A DNA stretch of 64,000 bases from Amaranthus tricolor (taxonomy: Eukaryota; Streptophyta; Magnoliopsida; Caryophyllales; Amaranthaceae), in the NCBI RefSeq assembly GCF_026212465.1, contig NC_080057.1, positions 18,921,483 to 18,985,482 on the forward strand, written 5' to 3'. Position numbers and translations under genes: made by a program. Under the pieces are notes generated by a model, which worked only from the letters and a program-made list of their open reading frames with translations, had not been told where the DNA came from and made no database searches. The stretch's first letter is position 1; every line of letters starts with the position of its first letter. This document shows positions 40,336 to 51,487 of the stretch, one piece after another.

Positions 40336-40349
40336 AGTTGAACCTGTGA
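39807..40349 (+). CDS. Glycine-rich protein 2 (180 aa), C-terminus altered by a LINE
   Basis: From the ATG at 39807 a hydrophobic segment (IISLLIMFVLSFL, residues about 17-29) looks like a signal peptide; the ATG at 39870 is an alternative start. CHKDMQEHDNK aligns with the HEHDK region of the upstream paralogue. A Gly/His-rich repeat of GGGGHGGG / GGHGSGKG type follows, then SSCPSANFTLTIPFISLDLG, which matches the paralogue's tail. The frame then runs into the 35-nt T-run of a reversed retroposon, adding a run of Phe and ending ELNL. The native protein probably ended within a few residues of that point. It is likely secreted or wall-associated. Confidence 0.6.
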
Positions 40350-40910
40350 ATTATCATAAATCAAGCTCCGCCAAGGTTTGAAAACCTCGAAAAAAGGGGT
40401 CCATACAGATTTTCTCATTAGCTAGCCCGGTATCCATCTAGCAATCAAATGAGCTAGAGTATTCCCACCCCTTTTTACAAAACTACAACCAAAACAATCA
40501 AAGGTTCCACTTAAATGTAAGATATTATCAAGAAGCATGTGAAATGGAGTATGGCCTTTAACCTTCTGCACAATAGCCTGCACCACTACCATGGAGTCAC
40601 CTTCCAACTGTGTCATTGAGTTGTCATATCTCAAAGCCAATTCCACCCCAAATAGAGCAGCTGCACATTCGCCAATCTCGACACTCCGATTCGCTCTAAC
40701 ACGACGTACCCTAGCAACTAGAGGCTTCCAAATTCATCACGGATCACAACTCCCAAGCCGCGATATGTATCATTCGAGCATCAAAATTAACCTTTATCCA
40801 TCCTGATTGAGGCGGACACCAAGAGCTAAACCTCAGGATATTATGTTGTGGAGAGATAGCCACCATTGTCGAGTAAACGTTGTAATCTGTCACCTATTGC
40901 TACATCAAGA
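40300..40910 (-). mobile_element. 5'-truncated LINE (RNase H end plus poly(A))
   Basis: The 35-nt T-run at 40300-40334 is the poly(A) tail of a minus-strand retroposon. Reading leftwards from about 40835, the peptide follows the RNase H domain of plant non-LTR elements: WCPPQSGWIKVNFDA, GLGVVIRDEFGS, ECAAALFGVELALRYD, QLEGDSMVVVQAI, FVKRGGNTLAHLIARW and a stop. Two frame changes show it is dead. The 5' limit may be near 40910, where TGTCTTC recurs as at the other flank (40291-40297), a possible TSD. The element was truncated at integration, as LINEs usually are. Confidence 0.75.
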
Positions 40911-41266
40911 ATGTCTTCTTCCTCATTGTTTATGAGAACACTGTTGAACAAGGTCTTCAACCATGAAAGCTAAGAGAAGCAGCCAAATTGTAGAGAGTCC
41001 TACAAAGCTAGAGAAGAAACCCTAACATAGAAGGGAGGGACTTTTCTTTAGTATCAGTCTTATTAAATTTAACCTTGCCTTACTCCACTTTGAGTTCACT
41101 TGTTTTCGTATAGTGGTAATTGATCTACTTGTGAATGGTAAGAAGCGAGTTTTTATCATAAGGATAGATGATAACGCTTTTAACCACTAGACATAGACAT
41201 AATGTTTTTCATTGAGTAGTTTTACTACTAGAACTTAACTTGTAAATTAAATGTACATATAGAACT
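40911..41266. other. Intergenic, nothing recognised
   Basis: Between the LINE and the Copia element. No coding potential recognised. Confidence 0.4.
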
Positions 41267-41456
41267 TGTTAGGAATATAGAATAATCACCCAAATCATAT
41301 GCTTGATTATAGGAATTATTTTTATTTTCCATATCTTTTCTTGTGATCTTTTGTTTTTATCTCAATCTTTTCCATATTGAGAAACGTTTTGTATTCAATA
41401 TAATGGAAGTAATGCAATAAAGAAAGGCAAGAGTTTTAGCCAAAACCTTCTCTACA
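41267..41456 (+). repeat. 5' LTR of the complete Copia element
   Basis: 190 bp, TGTTAGGAATATAG to CTTCTCTACA. It differs from the 3' LTR at five positions. Confidence 0.96.
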
Positions 41457-41473
41457 TGGTATCAGTGACCAAG
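41457..41473 (+). promoter_or_regulatory. Primer-binding site
   Basis: TGGTATCAGTGACCAAG follows the 5' LTR directly. TGGTATCA(G) is the usual start of the Met-tRNA-type Copia primer site. Confidence 0.85.
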
Positions 41474-41507
41474 GTTGATTAAACCCTAAATCTCAAAAGT
41501 ATCATCT

Positions 41508-42438
41508 ATGGCGGCGGAAGATGACAATCGTCCACCACCACCATTATCATCCAAAATTGATTCTTCTTCACCATATTTCCTTGGACCTCAAGATCGTCCG
41601 GGGTGATTATATTACTCCGACTCGCCTAAAGGACGATAACTATGACGAATGGGCAAGCGACATTCAACTGGCTTTGGAAGCTCGCCGGAAATTTGGGTTT
41701 CTAGACGGTACTCTTATCGGACCCGTTTCACCTTGCACTCAATCGGATTGGAACACAATCCAGGCCATGATTATTTCTTGGATTATGAACACGATTGATC
41801 CTCAAATTAAAGGAACTCTCTCCGAATATCGTGATGCAAAGAAGCTATGGGACACATTACACACTCGGTTTGCTGTTGTCAATGGACCAAGAATCCAGCA
41901 ACTCAAGCAATTTCTCGCCAAATGTGAGCAAACAAAAACCATGTCAGTGGCCTCGTATTTTGGTAAACTTTCTGCTTTATGGGAGGAATTAAACATTCAT
42001 GAACCTTTGATTAAATGTACTTGCTGTTCCAATTGTGCTGCTGATCAATTACATGTACAACGAAGGGATGCATCGAGACTTCATCAATTCTTGATGGGTC
42101 TTTATTCTGATTATTATCGCCAGGCACGTAGCACTATACTCTCCCAAGATCCGTTACCCTCTCTTGATCGTGCCTACCAACTGGTTATTCAAGAAGAACG
42201 TCTTCGCTCTGCTAACTCAGTCCACGAAGAACAGCAGCCTGAAGCCGTTGGGTTTGCTTTAAAGTCCAGTTCTGGACGAAGGCAAGAAGCAGTTGAAGAT
42301 AAACAGAATAAGTTCCTTCTTTCCTGTACTCATTGCAAGAAGAGGGGACATGACATTTCCTCCTGTTTTGAACTTACAGGCTACCCAGAATGGTGGGCCA
42401 CTCGTTCTAAGCCCAGCAATGGTCGAGGCTCCTCTTAA
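41508..42438 (+). pseudogene. Copia gag (capsid/nucleocapsid), one frameshift and one stop
   Basis: The natural start is the ATG near 41508 (MAAEDDNRPPPP). It runs to SPYFLGPQDRPG, where one extra T near 41606 shifts the frame; the open frame then continues DYITPTRLKDDNYDEWA to 42438. Gag landmarks are WNTIQAMIISWIMNTI, LWDTLHTRFAVVNGPRI, SYFGKLSALWEELN and a CCHC knuckle CTHCKKRGHDISSCFEL. The TAA at 42436 interrupts what should continue as NRGRGQPPKPH into protease. Gag forms the virus-like particle of the element. The damage is slight, consistent with the small LTR divergence. Confidence 0.88.
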
Positions 42439-44973
42439 AATAGAGGTCGAGGTCAACCGCCTAAGCCTCATACCAATACTCCTATTACTGCAGGTCCTCG
42501 CGCAGGAACACCGGCCTCCGAGGAATCCTCTTCGATTTTTACAGCAGCTCAATGGAAAGTTCTTGCAAGCTTTATTGGTAATACAACCATTTTTGATAAT
42601 AGAATGAATGATAAGTTTGATAATACTTCCTGGATTGTCGACTCAGGAGCATCTAGACATGTCACTTGTCTTGATACGTGGTTATTTGATGTTCATCATA
42701 TCTCCAAATGTCCAGTTGGTCTTCCTAATGGAAAGTCAATTACAGCCACTAAGGAAGGATCGGTTCGCTTGTCTGATAAAATAATCCTTAAAAATGTGCT
42801 TTTTGTACTCGATTTACATTGTAATTTAATCTCTGTTTCGCAACTTATTAATGATATGCAATGCACTGTCCACTTTAACTCCTCTATGTGTACTATACAG
42901 GGCCAATCGAGGGAGCTGATTGGAACGAGTGTTAGACGGGATGGACTATTTTATTTTGAAGGATCGCCAGTGGTACAGCATGTTTCGGTTTCTCAGGATT
43001 CATCTGCCTTGGAATTGTGGCACAAGAGGATGGGCCATCCGTCAGAGAGAGTGGTCAAATTACTTCCACCGGTTAATAATTGTAAGGGTAGTTTAAATAA
43101 AGCATGTGATATCTGTTTTCGTGCTAAACATCCTAGGGACAAATTTAATTCAAGTGACAATCGAGCTTGTCGTATTTTTGAGAAAATTCATTGTGACTTG
43201 TGGGGAGCATATAGGCATCCTTCTTCCTGTGGTGCTAGATATTTTTTGACTATTGTGGATGATTACTCTCGTACTGTTTGGATTTATTTGCTTATTGATA
43301 AAACTGAGGTGTTTCACATGTTTATGCGCTTTGTTGCCATGGTTGATCGTCAATTTTCACGAACAATCAAAATCGTTCAAAGAGACAACGGCACTGAATT
43401 TAATTGTTTACATGATTATTTTGTTGCAAATGGTATTATACTTCAAACTTCTTGTGTTGGAACACCTCAACAAAATGGGCGAGTTGAACGGAAACACAAA
43501 CACATCTTAAATGTAGGGCGGGCTTTGCGGTTTCAGGCGCACCTCCCTATTTATTTTTGGGGAGAGTGTGTATTGGCTGCAGTGCATCTTATTAATCGTA
43601 CCCCCTCACATTTCCTACAAAATAAAACACCCTACGAACTATTATATGGCACTCAACCCTCCTACAATCTCATTCGTACTTTTGGTTGTCTTTGCTTTGC
43701 CCACAACCAACACACACAGGGCGAAAAATTTGCTAGTCGTAGTAGGAAGTGCATCTTTGTGGGTTATCCTTTTGGTAAAAAGGGGTGGTATTTGTTTGAT
43801 CTTGATTCTCAAAAATTTTTTGTTTCCCGAGATGTGAAGTTTTTTGAAGACGTGTTTCCTTATCTTGACCCGAGCTCTTGGAATATAATACCAGCAAATG
43901 TTGTTCCTACGAATAATGAAATCAATTTGGGTCTTGACGACATTTACGAGGAAGATTTTGCATTACCAAATCCAAACACTTCACCTCCCAACCCACCCAC
44001 ATCTCCTTCTCTTCTTACTGAATCACGCACTGAAAGCCCAGGGTCAACTGGGTCAGACCAGCCCTCTACATTTGCTGATCCAGCATGTAACGAGGTTTGT
44101 TTGCATGATGGGCCTGCTTCTTCATCTGGGCCTCAAGACTCCTCAAGCCCATCTCAGTCCAATACTGCTGTCCCCACAACGGCTCCATCCTCTTCATCCT
44201 CTCCTCTAGGCAAAGGTCATCGTCAAAAATGGCCTTTGGTGTTATACAAAGACTTTGCTACTCACACAGTTATTACTGATAGTCCATCTCCATCCTCTGA
44301 CATCTCGTCTCCACAGTATTCCTCAGGTACGCCCTATCCTATAGCACACTATATAAATTGTGACAAGTTTACATTGCATTATCGTAACTTTGTTGCAGCT
44401 GTCACCTCGGGCGTCGAGCCTAAATCTTTTAAGGAAGCCATGTCTCATACAGGTTGGAGAGAATCTATGCAACAAGAAATCAAGGCTCTTGAAAAGAATA
44501 ACACTTGGACAATGGAGGATTTACCCCCTGGGAAAAAGGCACTTAGATGTCAATGGGTTTACAGAATCAAATATAAATCTGATGGTAGTATTGAACGATT
44601 GAAATCCAGACTTGTTGTTTTTGGAAATCACCAAAAAGAAGGCATTGGCTACACAGAAACCTTTGCTCCTGTTGCCAAGATGGTCACCGTTCGTGCTTTT
44701 CTTGCTATTGCGGCTTCCAAAAATTGGGAGCTACATCAGATGGATGTTCATAACGCATTTTTACATGGTGATCTTAATGAGGAGGTCTACATGAAGTTAC
44801 CTCCAGGTTTAGAGTCTTCTTCTTCTAACAAGGTATGTCGTCTTCGCAAGTATTTATATGGACTTAAACAGGCACCTAGATGTTGGTTTGCAAAACTTGT
44901 GTCTGCTTTGAAGGACTATGGATTTTTACAGTCTTATTCAGATTACTCTTTATTCGTCTACACAAGAGGTTAG
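42439..44973 (+). pseudogene. Copia pol: protease, integrase, N-terminal RT
   Basis: The frame continues from gag without a stop after 42439. Protease is WIVDSGASRHVTC (42625-42665). GAG-pre-integrase zinc residues are LWHKRMGHPS and ACDICFRAKH. The integrase catalytic triad lies in HCDLWG, VQRDNGTEF and PQQNGRVERKH, and the residue before DNG is R where S is usual. A Ser/Pro-rich linker follows at 43960-44230. RT begins EIKALEKNNTWTMEDLPPG and goes through MDVHNAFLHGDLNEEVYM and [10 protein letters not shown] to a stop at 44971-44973. This stop cuts the RT just before the catalytic YVDD block. Confidence 0.92.
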
Positions 44974-45951
44974 ATTCAATTGAATGTGTTAGTCTACGTC
45001 GATGATTTAATTGTCTCTGGCAATGATTCTAGTGCTTTACAAACATTCAAGTCTTATCTCAGTGATTGCTTTCATATGAATGACCTAGGTCCTTTAAAGT
45101 ACTTTCTTGGTATTGAAGTAGCTCGAAGCTCTGCAAGACTTTTTTTATGCCAAAGAAAATATACCCTAGACATTATTTCTGAAACAGGACTTCTTGGAGC
45201 AAAACCGGTTGGGTTTCCAATGAAACAAAACCATAAACTAGGACTTGCTTCTGGTATTATGCTCTCTGATCCTGAGCCATTCAGGAGACTTGTAGGGAGA
45301 CTGATATATCTAGCTGTCACTCGTCCTGACATTGCATACTCTGTTCATATATTGTCTCAATTTATGCAAGAACCCCGAACTGATCATTTTTTATGTTGCA
45401 TTAAGAGTTGTTCGTTACCTCAAAGGAACACCAGGTCAAGCTATTCTTTTGAGATCTGATAGTGACCTTTCATTACAAGGATGGTGCGACTCTGATTGGG
45501 CAGCTTGTCCTGTTACTCGTAAGTCTATTACTGGTTGGCTTGTTTTTCTTGATCATTCTCCTATTTCTTGGAAAACCAAGAAACAGAACACTGTCTCTCG
45601 TTCCTCCACAGAAGTCGAATATCGATCAATGGCGGCTATCACTTGTGAATTGAAATGGTTGAAAGGTTTGCTACTCAGCTTGGGTGTGCATCATCCAAAG
45701 CTATTCGATTATTTTGTGACAGTCAATCTGCTTTACACATTGCCAAAAATCCGGTCTTTCATGAGCGTACCAAACACATTGAAGTGGATTGTCACTTTGT
45801 TCGTGATGCCATTACACGTGGTTTAATTCATCCCTCATATGTTCCCACTCATACTCAGCTAGCGGATATCTTCACTAAACCTCTTGGAAAACAGCAGTTT
45901 ACTTTTCTCCTGGACAAGTTGGGCATTTTTAATCCATATGCTCCAACTTGA
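44974..45951 (+). pseudogene. Copia pol: RT catalytic block and RNase H, two frameshifts
   Basis: The stretch after the stop reads LNVLVYVDDLIVSGND, DLGPLKYFLGIEVA, PFRRLVGRLIYLAVTRPDI. A frame change near 45390 moves to YVALRVVRYLKGTP, DSDWAACPVTRKSITGW, SRSSTEVEYRSMA. Another near 45690 moves to [44 protein letters not shown], then the stop at 45949. All RT and RNase H signature blocks are present, so the element was complete until recently. Confidence 0.9.
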
Positions 45952-45958
45952 GGGGGGG
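45950..45958 (+). promoter_or_regulatory. Polypurine tract
   Basis: GAGGGGGGG immediately precedes the 3' LTR and would prime plus-strand synthesis. It also contains the end of the pol stop codon. Confidence 0.85.
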
Positions 45959-46148
45959 TGTTAGGAATATAGAATAATCACCCAAATCATATGCTTGATT
46001 ATAGGAATTATTTTTATTTTCTATATCTTTTCTTGTGATCTTTTGTTTTTATCTCAATCTTTTCCATATTGAGAAACATTTTGTATTCAATATAATGGAA
46101 GTATTACAATAAAGTAAGGCAAGAGTTTTAGCCAAAACCTTCTCTACA
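45959..46148 (+). repeat. 3' LTR of the complete Copia element
   Basis: 190 bp, same ends as the 5' LTR, followed by the TSD GAACT. Confidence 0.96.
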
Positions 46149-46153
46149 GAACT

Positions 46154-46474
46154 CCTCTACTCCATAGTGTTTGTTACATGTATTTTTCTTTTTGTCTTTG
46201 AACTAACAATGAAAATGGTGGCATCTTTGGCCATCTACATGTCGTGTGAGTTGTACCTCATGTCAACTTGTGTTTTTTTTGTGCTTGGACACCAAAAAAT
46301 AGCCCCATACAATGCTCATGCTCACATGTCATCCATAGATAGGTTGTACCTCATGCGGACCAAATAATTTAAGTTTTTCCTTCTTTATTTTTAGCACTTG
46401 GAATACCATTAAGTAAATTAGTGTCTTAGTATTATCCATTTATTTAAATATTTGTGTATTTGTACTTGTTGTGC
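46154..46474. other. Intergenic, nothing recognised
   Basis: TTTGTTACATG and CTCATGTC..CTTGTG phrases are weakly repeated (46215-46350). No gene is seen. Confidence 0.35.
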
Positions 46475-47190
46475 CAAGTCCCAAATCTCATATAGTTGGT
46501 GATGACTACGATCACCTAATTTCTCATGCATTATCTTGCACATTTGAGAGTGGTATTGGATCTGCAATGGACGATGGAGAATTAACATTTGAAATACTTG
46601 ATTGAGTGATCAAGGGAGTGCATTTGAGGTGCCTTGATGAAAGCAAAGGAGCATTTAATAGGGTTACGATATTGTGCCTTGAACGAGGCAAGACACATGG
46701 AAGGAAGAGCTCGAACAAGGCAGCAACTCGATGAAGTCAAAAGCTGCTGGGCTGGACCTGCTCGTTCGAGCAGCAGGGGCACTCGTCCGAGCAGGCGGGT
46801 AGCACTGACACGTGTTTCTATTTTTTGCTTCGTATACTTGGGCTTCAAGGCTATTTGTCATAGGGCATTCCTATCATATAGTGGGCATATATAAGGCTCA
46901 AATGGATTAGGAAATCTAATGAGAGTGAGGCTAATACAACATTGGAGAGACGAGGGTTTGTGAACCAAGAAGTTTCTTCTTCTATGTATAAGATTGTAGG
47001 TGATCTCAATTGTTGAATGGAATCACTATCTTGAGAGCTGTTCTTAAGTGTGCGTGGTTATTCATTAATGTATTGTTGAGTATGTTAATGATAGTAATCA
47101 TCTATTGAGGGAGAGGTATCATTACATACCTTATAAACACTTTTGTTTGTTGTTATCTTGTTCTTCCTCTATTTTTCACTCATCGTATAA
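46475..47190 (+). repeat. TATA-bearing dispersed repeat, copy B
   Basis: Same organisation as copy A. It has a coding-like segment (ALSCTFESGIGSAMDDGEL, then RCLDESKGAFNRVTILCLER), a CG-rich palindrome block (46700-46800, CTGCTCGTTCGAGCAGC), a TATA (CATATATAAGGC, 46885), a leader, and the terminal GAGGGAGAGGTATCATTACA. The peptide segment is more intact than in copy A. A TGA after EILD interrupts it. Confidence 0.6.
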
Positions 47191-47308
47191 CCATTATTTT
47201 TACCATTGTTGGGGTCTAAGTTATTCTCTTTCTGTAATTATATTATTTATTTGATTGTATGTTTTTGTATATTTGGTTTTTATGTACTAAATAGTAACAT
47301 TAACTTGT

Positions 47309-48792
47309 TGATGTGAAATTTTATTTAAAAGTGCACGGTTTATGTGTAGATACAGGTCGAACACAAGGAAGCTAGGACAAATAAGTTGCTAATTTTTGTA
47401 AATTATATGATTTGATTGGTTGTTAACTAATAAACAAAAAATGCAATAAGAATTTGGGTTAAAACTATATAATGAAGAAATCTAGGGTGTCAAGAATCCC
47501 CTAAATTCTCGTAAGATCAAACTTCTGTCAATGTCTATAAAACGTTGGATTAATTATATGGTTAAATATGATCTTGTTAATCTCAAACTCTCGCTCTTTT
47601 TATTAACTATTAGATTTAAACCTTGTTAATTCAATTCTCACAAGCTAGTTTTATTGAACGAATTAATAAAAATTTAACCAAAATTTACCCTAAAGCAAAA
47701 TTAATCCTAATCTCACACGCTAGTTTGATTAGTCCAACAAAGCATATTTAATTTAGGTTATTAGCACAATTTAGTCACTTTAATCCTATCTTTATAGACA
47801 CTATCAATGGTCAAATCATGATTGAACTATAGGCTCAAACCCTAACCCTAGAAAGAAGATCTACTCATCACTCCTGATAAAAACAATAAATAAAAACCCT
47901 AGATTGATTTTAAGCATGATAAAAGATGATATTAATGATATATGTAAGGAAAAAATAATTAAACTATGAGAGACACAATTAAAGATCTAAGAGGCTAAAA
48001 ATGAAGAACAATTCTACTTCTACTAAAAGACAATTACTAAGAAAACAATAAACTTTAACAATAAAAGATTAAACTATTAAAACTAATATAAATTAAAGAT
48101 AAGAAATTAAAATGACAAGATATTAAATGCTACAGAAAGCTTACAAGAATTAAAGGAAGTTAAATGGAGTACCAAAAAGAAGAACAAAAAGTGGAACCAA
48201 AGAAGGAGGAAGGAGGAAGGAGGAAGAAGAGGTTTTTCAATCTTCCTTTCTATGCTCAAGGGAGACTTAACCTAAGTTTCCCTTATTAAACACTAAACTA
48301 ACCCTAAGAACTTAAGTAAAATAAAGATAAAATAAAATAATACAAACTTAAAGTAACGAAAAAAAGGCTGCATAGAAATCCATAAGCAAAAGCCCACTTG
48401 ACGAACAATTCCACGCCCAAGAAGCCAAGTCGGCTTTTTAGGCTGAAAATTACAGCAAACTTCAAATGATCGTCATTTCATCGTCGGAAATTTGACATAT
48501 AATAAATTCTTGAAAAGCTCTTGAAGTCTAGTTTCCAACGACGCAAACCTTGCATTATAAACACTCTTCTACTCTTTTGCATATTTTCTTTGTAGAACAT
48601 CTTCAACCGAGCTAAAACCCCTTTAGTAAACTCCATTATCATTAAAACCATAAGAATTATGCTTAAAACAATATGCATAACTAGAATGGATAAAGTAACA
48701 TAAATCTTCAAAATAAGTATGAAGCTATTATCAATGATCATCATTATGGATTATAAAATGATATAAATAAGTGCAAATAATTACACTTATCA
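47309..48792 (-). mobile_element. Solo LTR, TGATAA family, copy 3
   Basis: On the minus strand it runs from TGATAAGTGTAATTATTTGC (48792) to ATTTCACATCA (47309). Flanking pentamers CTTGT and CTTGA match 4 of 5. It shares the GGTCGAACACAAGGAAG box and CTCCATTATCATTAAAACC with copy 2. A GAAGGAGGAAGGAGG purine tract lies at 48201-48232. No internal retroelement domain adjoins it. Confidence 0.8.
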
Positions 48793-49639
48793 CTTGAACA
48801 ATCAAATGTGTTGTATTAATCACGATGCTTTACTCGTGCCATAGATTATGCTGAAATAGTCCAACTTCCATGCTTGGCATGTGGACCATTATATTCGTGT
48901 CATGGGCCATGGCATTTATTTTGTAATAAATAGACATTTTTTGTTAAAAAAAAAGAATTTAAAAAGTTTTTCTATAAAAATAGGCCTAAACTAATTTTTT
49001 TCCTTGTTTGAGCATATAACAGCGAACAAGAAAATGTTTAGAAAGTAAACCCTTATTTGTTGATAGTAAGAGTGAACAAAGGAGAACTTTAGTCGAAAAA
49101 TGTTGGCTCGTTTATTGTTAGTTGTTAGCTAACAAAAGGTGAGTTGATTTTTTTTACCAAACTCTTCCAAGCAAAGGATAAATGCAAATGAAACTATTGA
49201 TCTATTGACTTGGATACTCCTTCTAAGATGACGGAAAATTTTCCGGTCCTAAAACTACTAACATATCTTCTAGTACGTCTCATAATGATTTATTCAAGGA
49301 AAGTATCCACTATTTTCATTTAATTTCATCTAGACATTCTAACTTTATTTTAATTTTATTCACACAATATAATTTTTCTCTTCATTTATTACAAATATCC
49401 ATCTTTTTTTTAAATATCACACTTTCTCTTTAATGCTAAATTAAAGATACTGAGGAGCTTACTCTTTCAAGGTTTTATATACTTACTACTAATACTAATG
49501 ATGCTCCTTTAAAGCTCCAACGATGCTGAAAGTGTTCATAGAGGTTAATGATCTCCACATACTCATATTAATGATGATCATTCCACTTACTTGCAACACT
49601 TTGTGTGCAATTTATCCACTTGAACAAATGATGAACCTC
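48793..49639. other. AT-rich intergenic DNA
   Basis: No coding potential recognised. A GTTAGTTGTTAGCTAACAAA hairpin-like phrase is at 49116-49137. Confidence 0.4.
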
Positions 49640-49967
49640 TAGAATCATCATTTGGTGAAATTAAACTAGCAAGAGTAAAGTTTGCTATTACTAACAACAA
49701 GCAAAGTAGAGTTTGATCAAAAAAGTCAATATTGGCGTTGCTTACCAGCCCTTCTATATTTGTTCTTGTTATAAGCTTTTATAGATAAGAAAATTTAAAG
49801 AGATTACAAGCACCGAACCGAGATTACAAATCTTAACTCCTACTACAATAATCTAGAAATTGAAATCACAATTGAAATAAGACTTGAAATAAATCTAACC
49901 ATAAACCGAAGATGCTTTTAGACAATATTGTCTTCTGAAATATGATACCAAAGTGAAACACAATCTA

Positions 49968-50238
49968 TGTAATACCCCAGATTTGGCTTGAAAAAAAGGA
50001 TTGATATACTACTCATATCAACAAGGTGCATCCTCTTTCCTAGGGAGCCCATTTGCTAAGAACTCCACAATTAAGCGTGCTTAGTGGGAACAATCTTAGG
50101 ATGGGTGACCTCCTGGGAAGTTTTCCCAGGTGCGCACGAGTGAGGCCAAAGTGCGCTGGAAAGACTTGTGTTTGTTTGTGGGGCCAGTCTACAGTCTCCA
50201 TAAGTACCACCAGCGGTCCGAGGGGCCGGGGTGTTACA
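49968..50238 (+). mobile_element. Cassandra TRIM, solo LTR with 5S rRNA-like domain
   Basis: The 271-bp unit starts TGTAATACCCCAG and ends GGGGTGTTACA, with a perfect TSD ATCTA on both sides (49963-49967 and 50239-50243). Its middle carries AACTCCACAATTAAGCGTGC and AGGATGGGTGACCTCCTGGG, which match the A-box and C-box parts of plant 5S rRNA in order and spacing. Carrying 5S-derived sequence in the LTR is the hallmark of Cassandra elements. Only one LTR is present, so the internal region was lost by LTR-LTR recombination. Confidence 0.93.
50023..50135 (+). promoter_or_regulatory. 5S rRNA-like internal Pol III promoter in the Cassandra LTR
   Basis: The A-box-like AATTAAGCGTGCTTAG (50070-50085) and C-box-like GGATGGGTGACCTCC (50099-50113) are well conserved relative to plant 5S rRNA. 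The outer stem sequences are not. It is not a functional 5S gene but could bind the Pol III factors used by 5S genes. Confidence 0.75.
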
Positions 50239-51487
50239 ATCTAGTTTTCCTAAATGCGTTATTCCGCCTACTTGGTGCTTAGGCTTAAGAACTTGGAATA
50301 CACTTTTGAGATACAATGGTTTGCAACCAACTCTAAGCACTTTCTAATTGATCATGTGAAGAATAGGAAATTATATTGAACAAGCTTAGAATTAAAATGG
50401 AAAAAACAGATAATTTCCTTTACCTTCAAGAACTTGTAGAGAATGGAAGTGGGGAGGAAGAGAGGAAACATGACAACTGAAATTAGCATGCAAAAACCTA
50501 AGAATTAGACCTCCTTATATAGGAGTAGGAGTAAACCCTCCACTTACCCATGATCTTCACTACCTCCATGTCACTAAGTGACTGATTAGGAAAGTTACTT
50601 AGACTTAAACTAATTTTAATTGCCATAAAACCAAAGGAAAAAACCCACAATCTGTGGTCCGGATTCAAAAGCTGACTCAGCTTTCCTTTGGTCAACATAA
50701 AGCAAATTCAACTTTAGGTTTAGGAACAAATGATTTTTCCAGGAGAAAAGGCTGACACGGCTTTTCTTTGGAATTCCCTAAAACCGAGTCGACTTTTAGT
50801 GCTGCCTCAATCAATTTTCCAACACACAAAGCCAAATTGATTTTTACCCTTTCAGACCAAAAGTCAACTCGAGTTTTGGTTCTATTTCCTTTCGCTTGTT
50901 TTCTTCATTTGACATAACTTTGGACGTATGGATTTACCATTTTGTCCTTACTTGCCATGGGGCCTTTTACTTATTATACTTGGCATAATTAGCATACTTT
51001 AAACTTATAAACCTTTATACTCTAAATTATCCAATATTTCATTGTTAGGGAACAAAAGATTTACCCAAATAGTCAATCGAAAAGATCAGTTGATAAGTGC
51101 ACAATGGTCTGAGTACGTTTATGTCTGAGTTATGGAAATTTTGTCCATGTTATGATATATCATTGACATACAACTTATAAACCCTTTACTTGCCCTTGTA
51201 ATCTAGCTTATTATGGCTTGTTAGCACTCGATTTTCATTCATATATATATCTTTTTCTTGGACTTACACCCTCTTCAAGGGTATCATGTGTTTGCTCATG
51301 TCTTTGCAGGTTTCTCACGTATTTTCGAGCCAAAGCATGCTAGGGATGGAGGTTCCTAAATCCAGAGGTATCGAGGGAGGAATGAGATCGATCTGAGCAT
51401 AAAAAGATAGATTTCAAGCCAAGACAAGGAAGAAAATAAGGTTTTAGGAAGAGAATAATCGCCCGTTCTCTATTGCGCAAGGTCAGA

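Larger units (their letters stand above)
41267..46148 (+). mobile_element. Complete Ty1/Copia retrotransposon, 4.88 kb
   Basis: Two 190-bp LTRs with a perfect pentamer TSD GAACT (41262-41266 and 46149-46153). There is a primer-binding site after the left LTR and a polypurine tract before the right one. The internal region holds gag and pol in one nominal frame, in the order protease, integrase, RT and RNase H, which defines Copia. Size and short LTRs suggest the Ale/Retrofit lineage (inference). The LTRs differ at five positions, so it is a fairly recent insertion, but several stops and frameshifts already disable it. Confidence 0.96.
49640..51090 (-). repeat. LTR-like non-coding repeat hosting the Cassandra LTR
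   Basis: Outside the Cassandra insertion the sequence resembles the bodies of the other LTR-like repeats: a minus-strand TATA-like CTATATAAGGAGG at about 50513, and GCTGACTCAGC, GCTGACACGGC and CGAGTCGAC words at 50672-50800. Boundaries were not found. Low confidence. Confidence 0.35.

Noticed and set aside
50023..50135. A 5S rRNA gene
   Set aside because: Only the internal control region matches. The outer stem does not, and the whole lies in a Cassandra LTR with TSDs.
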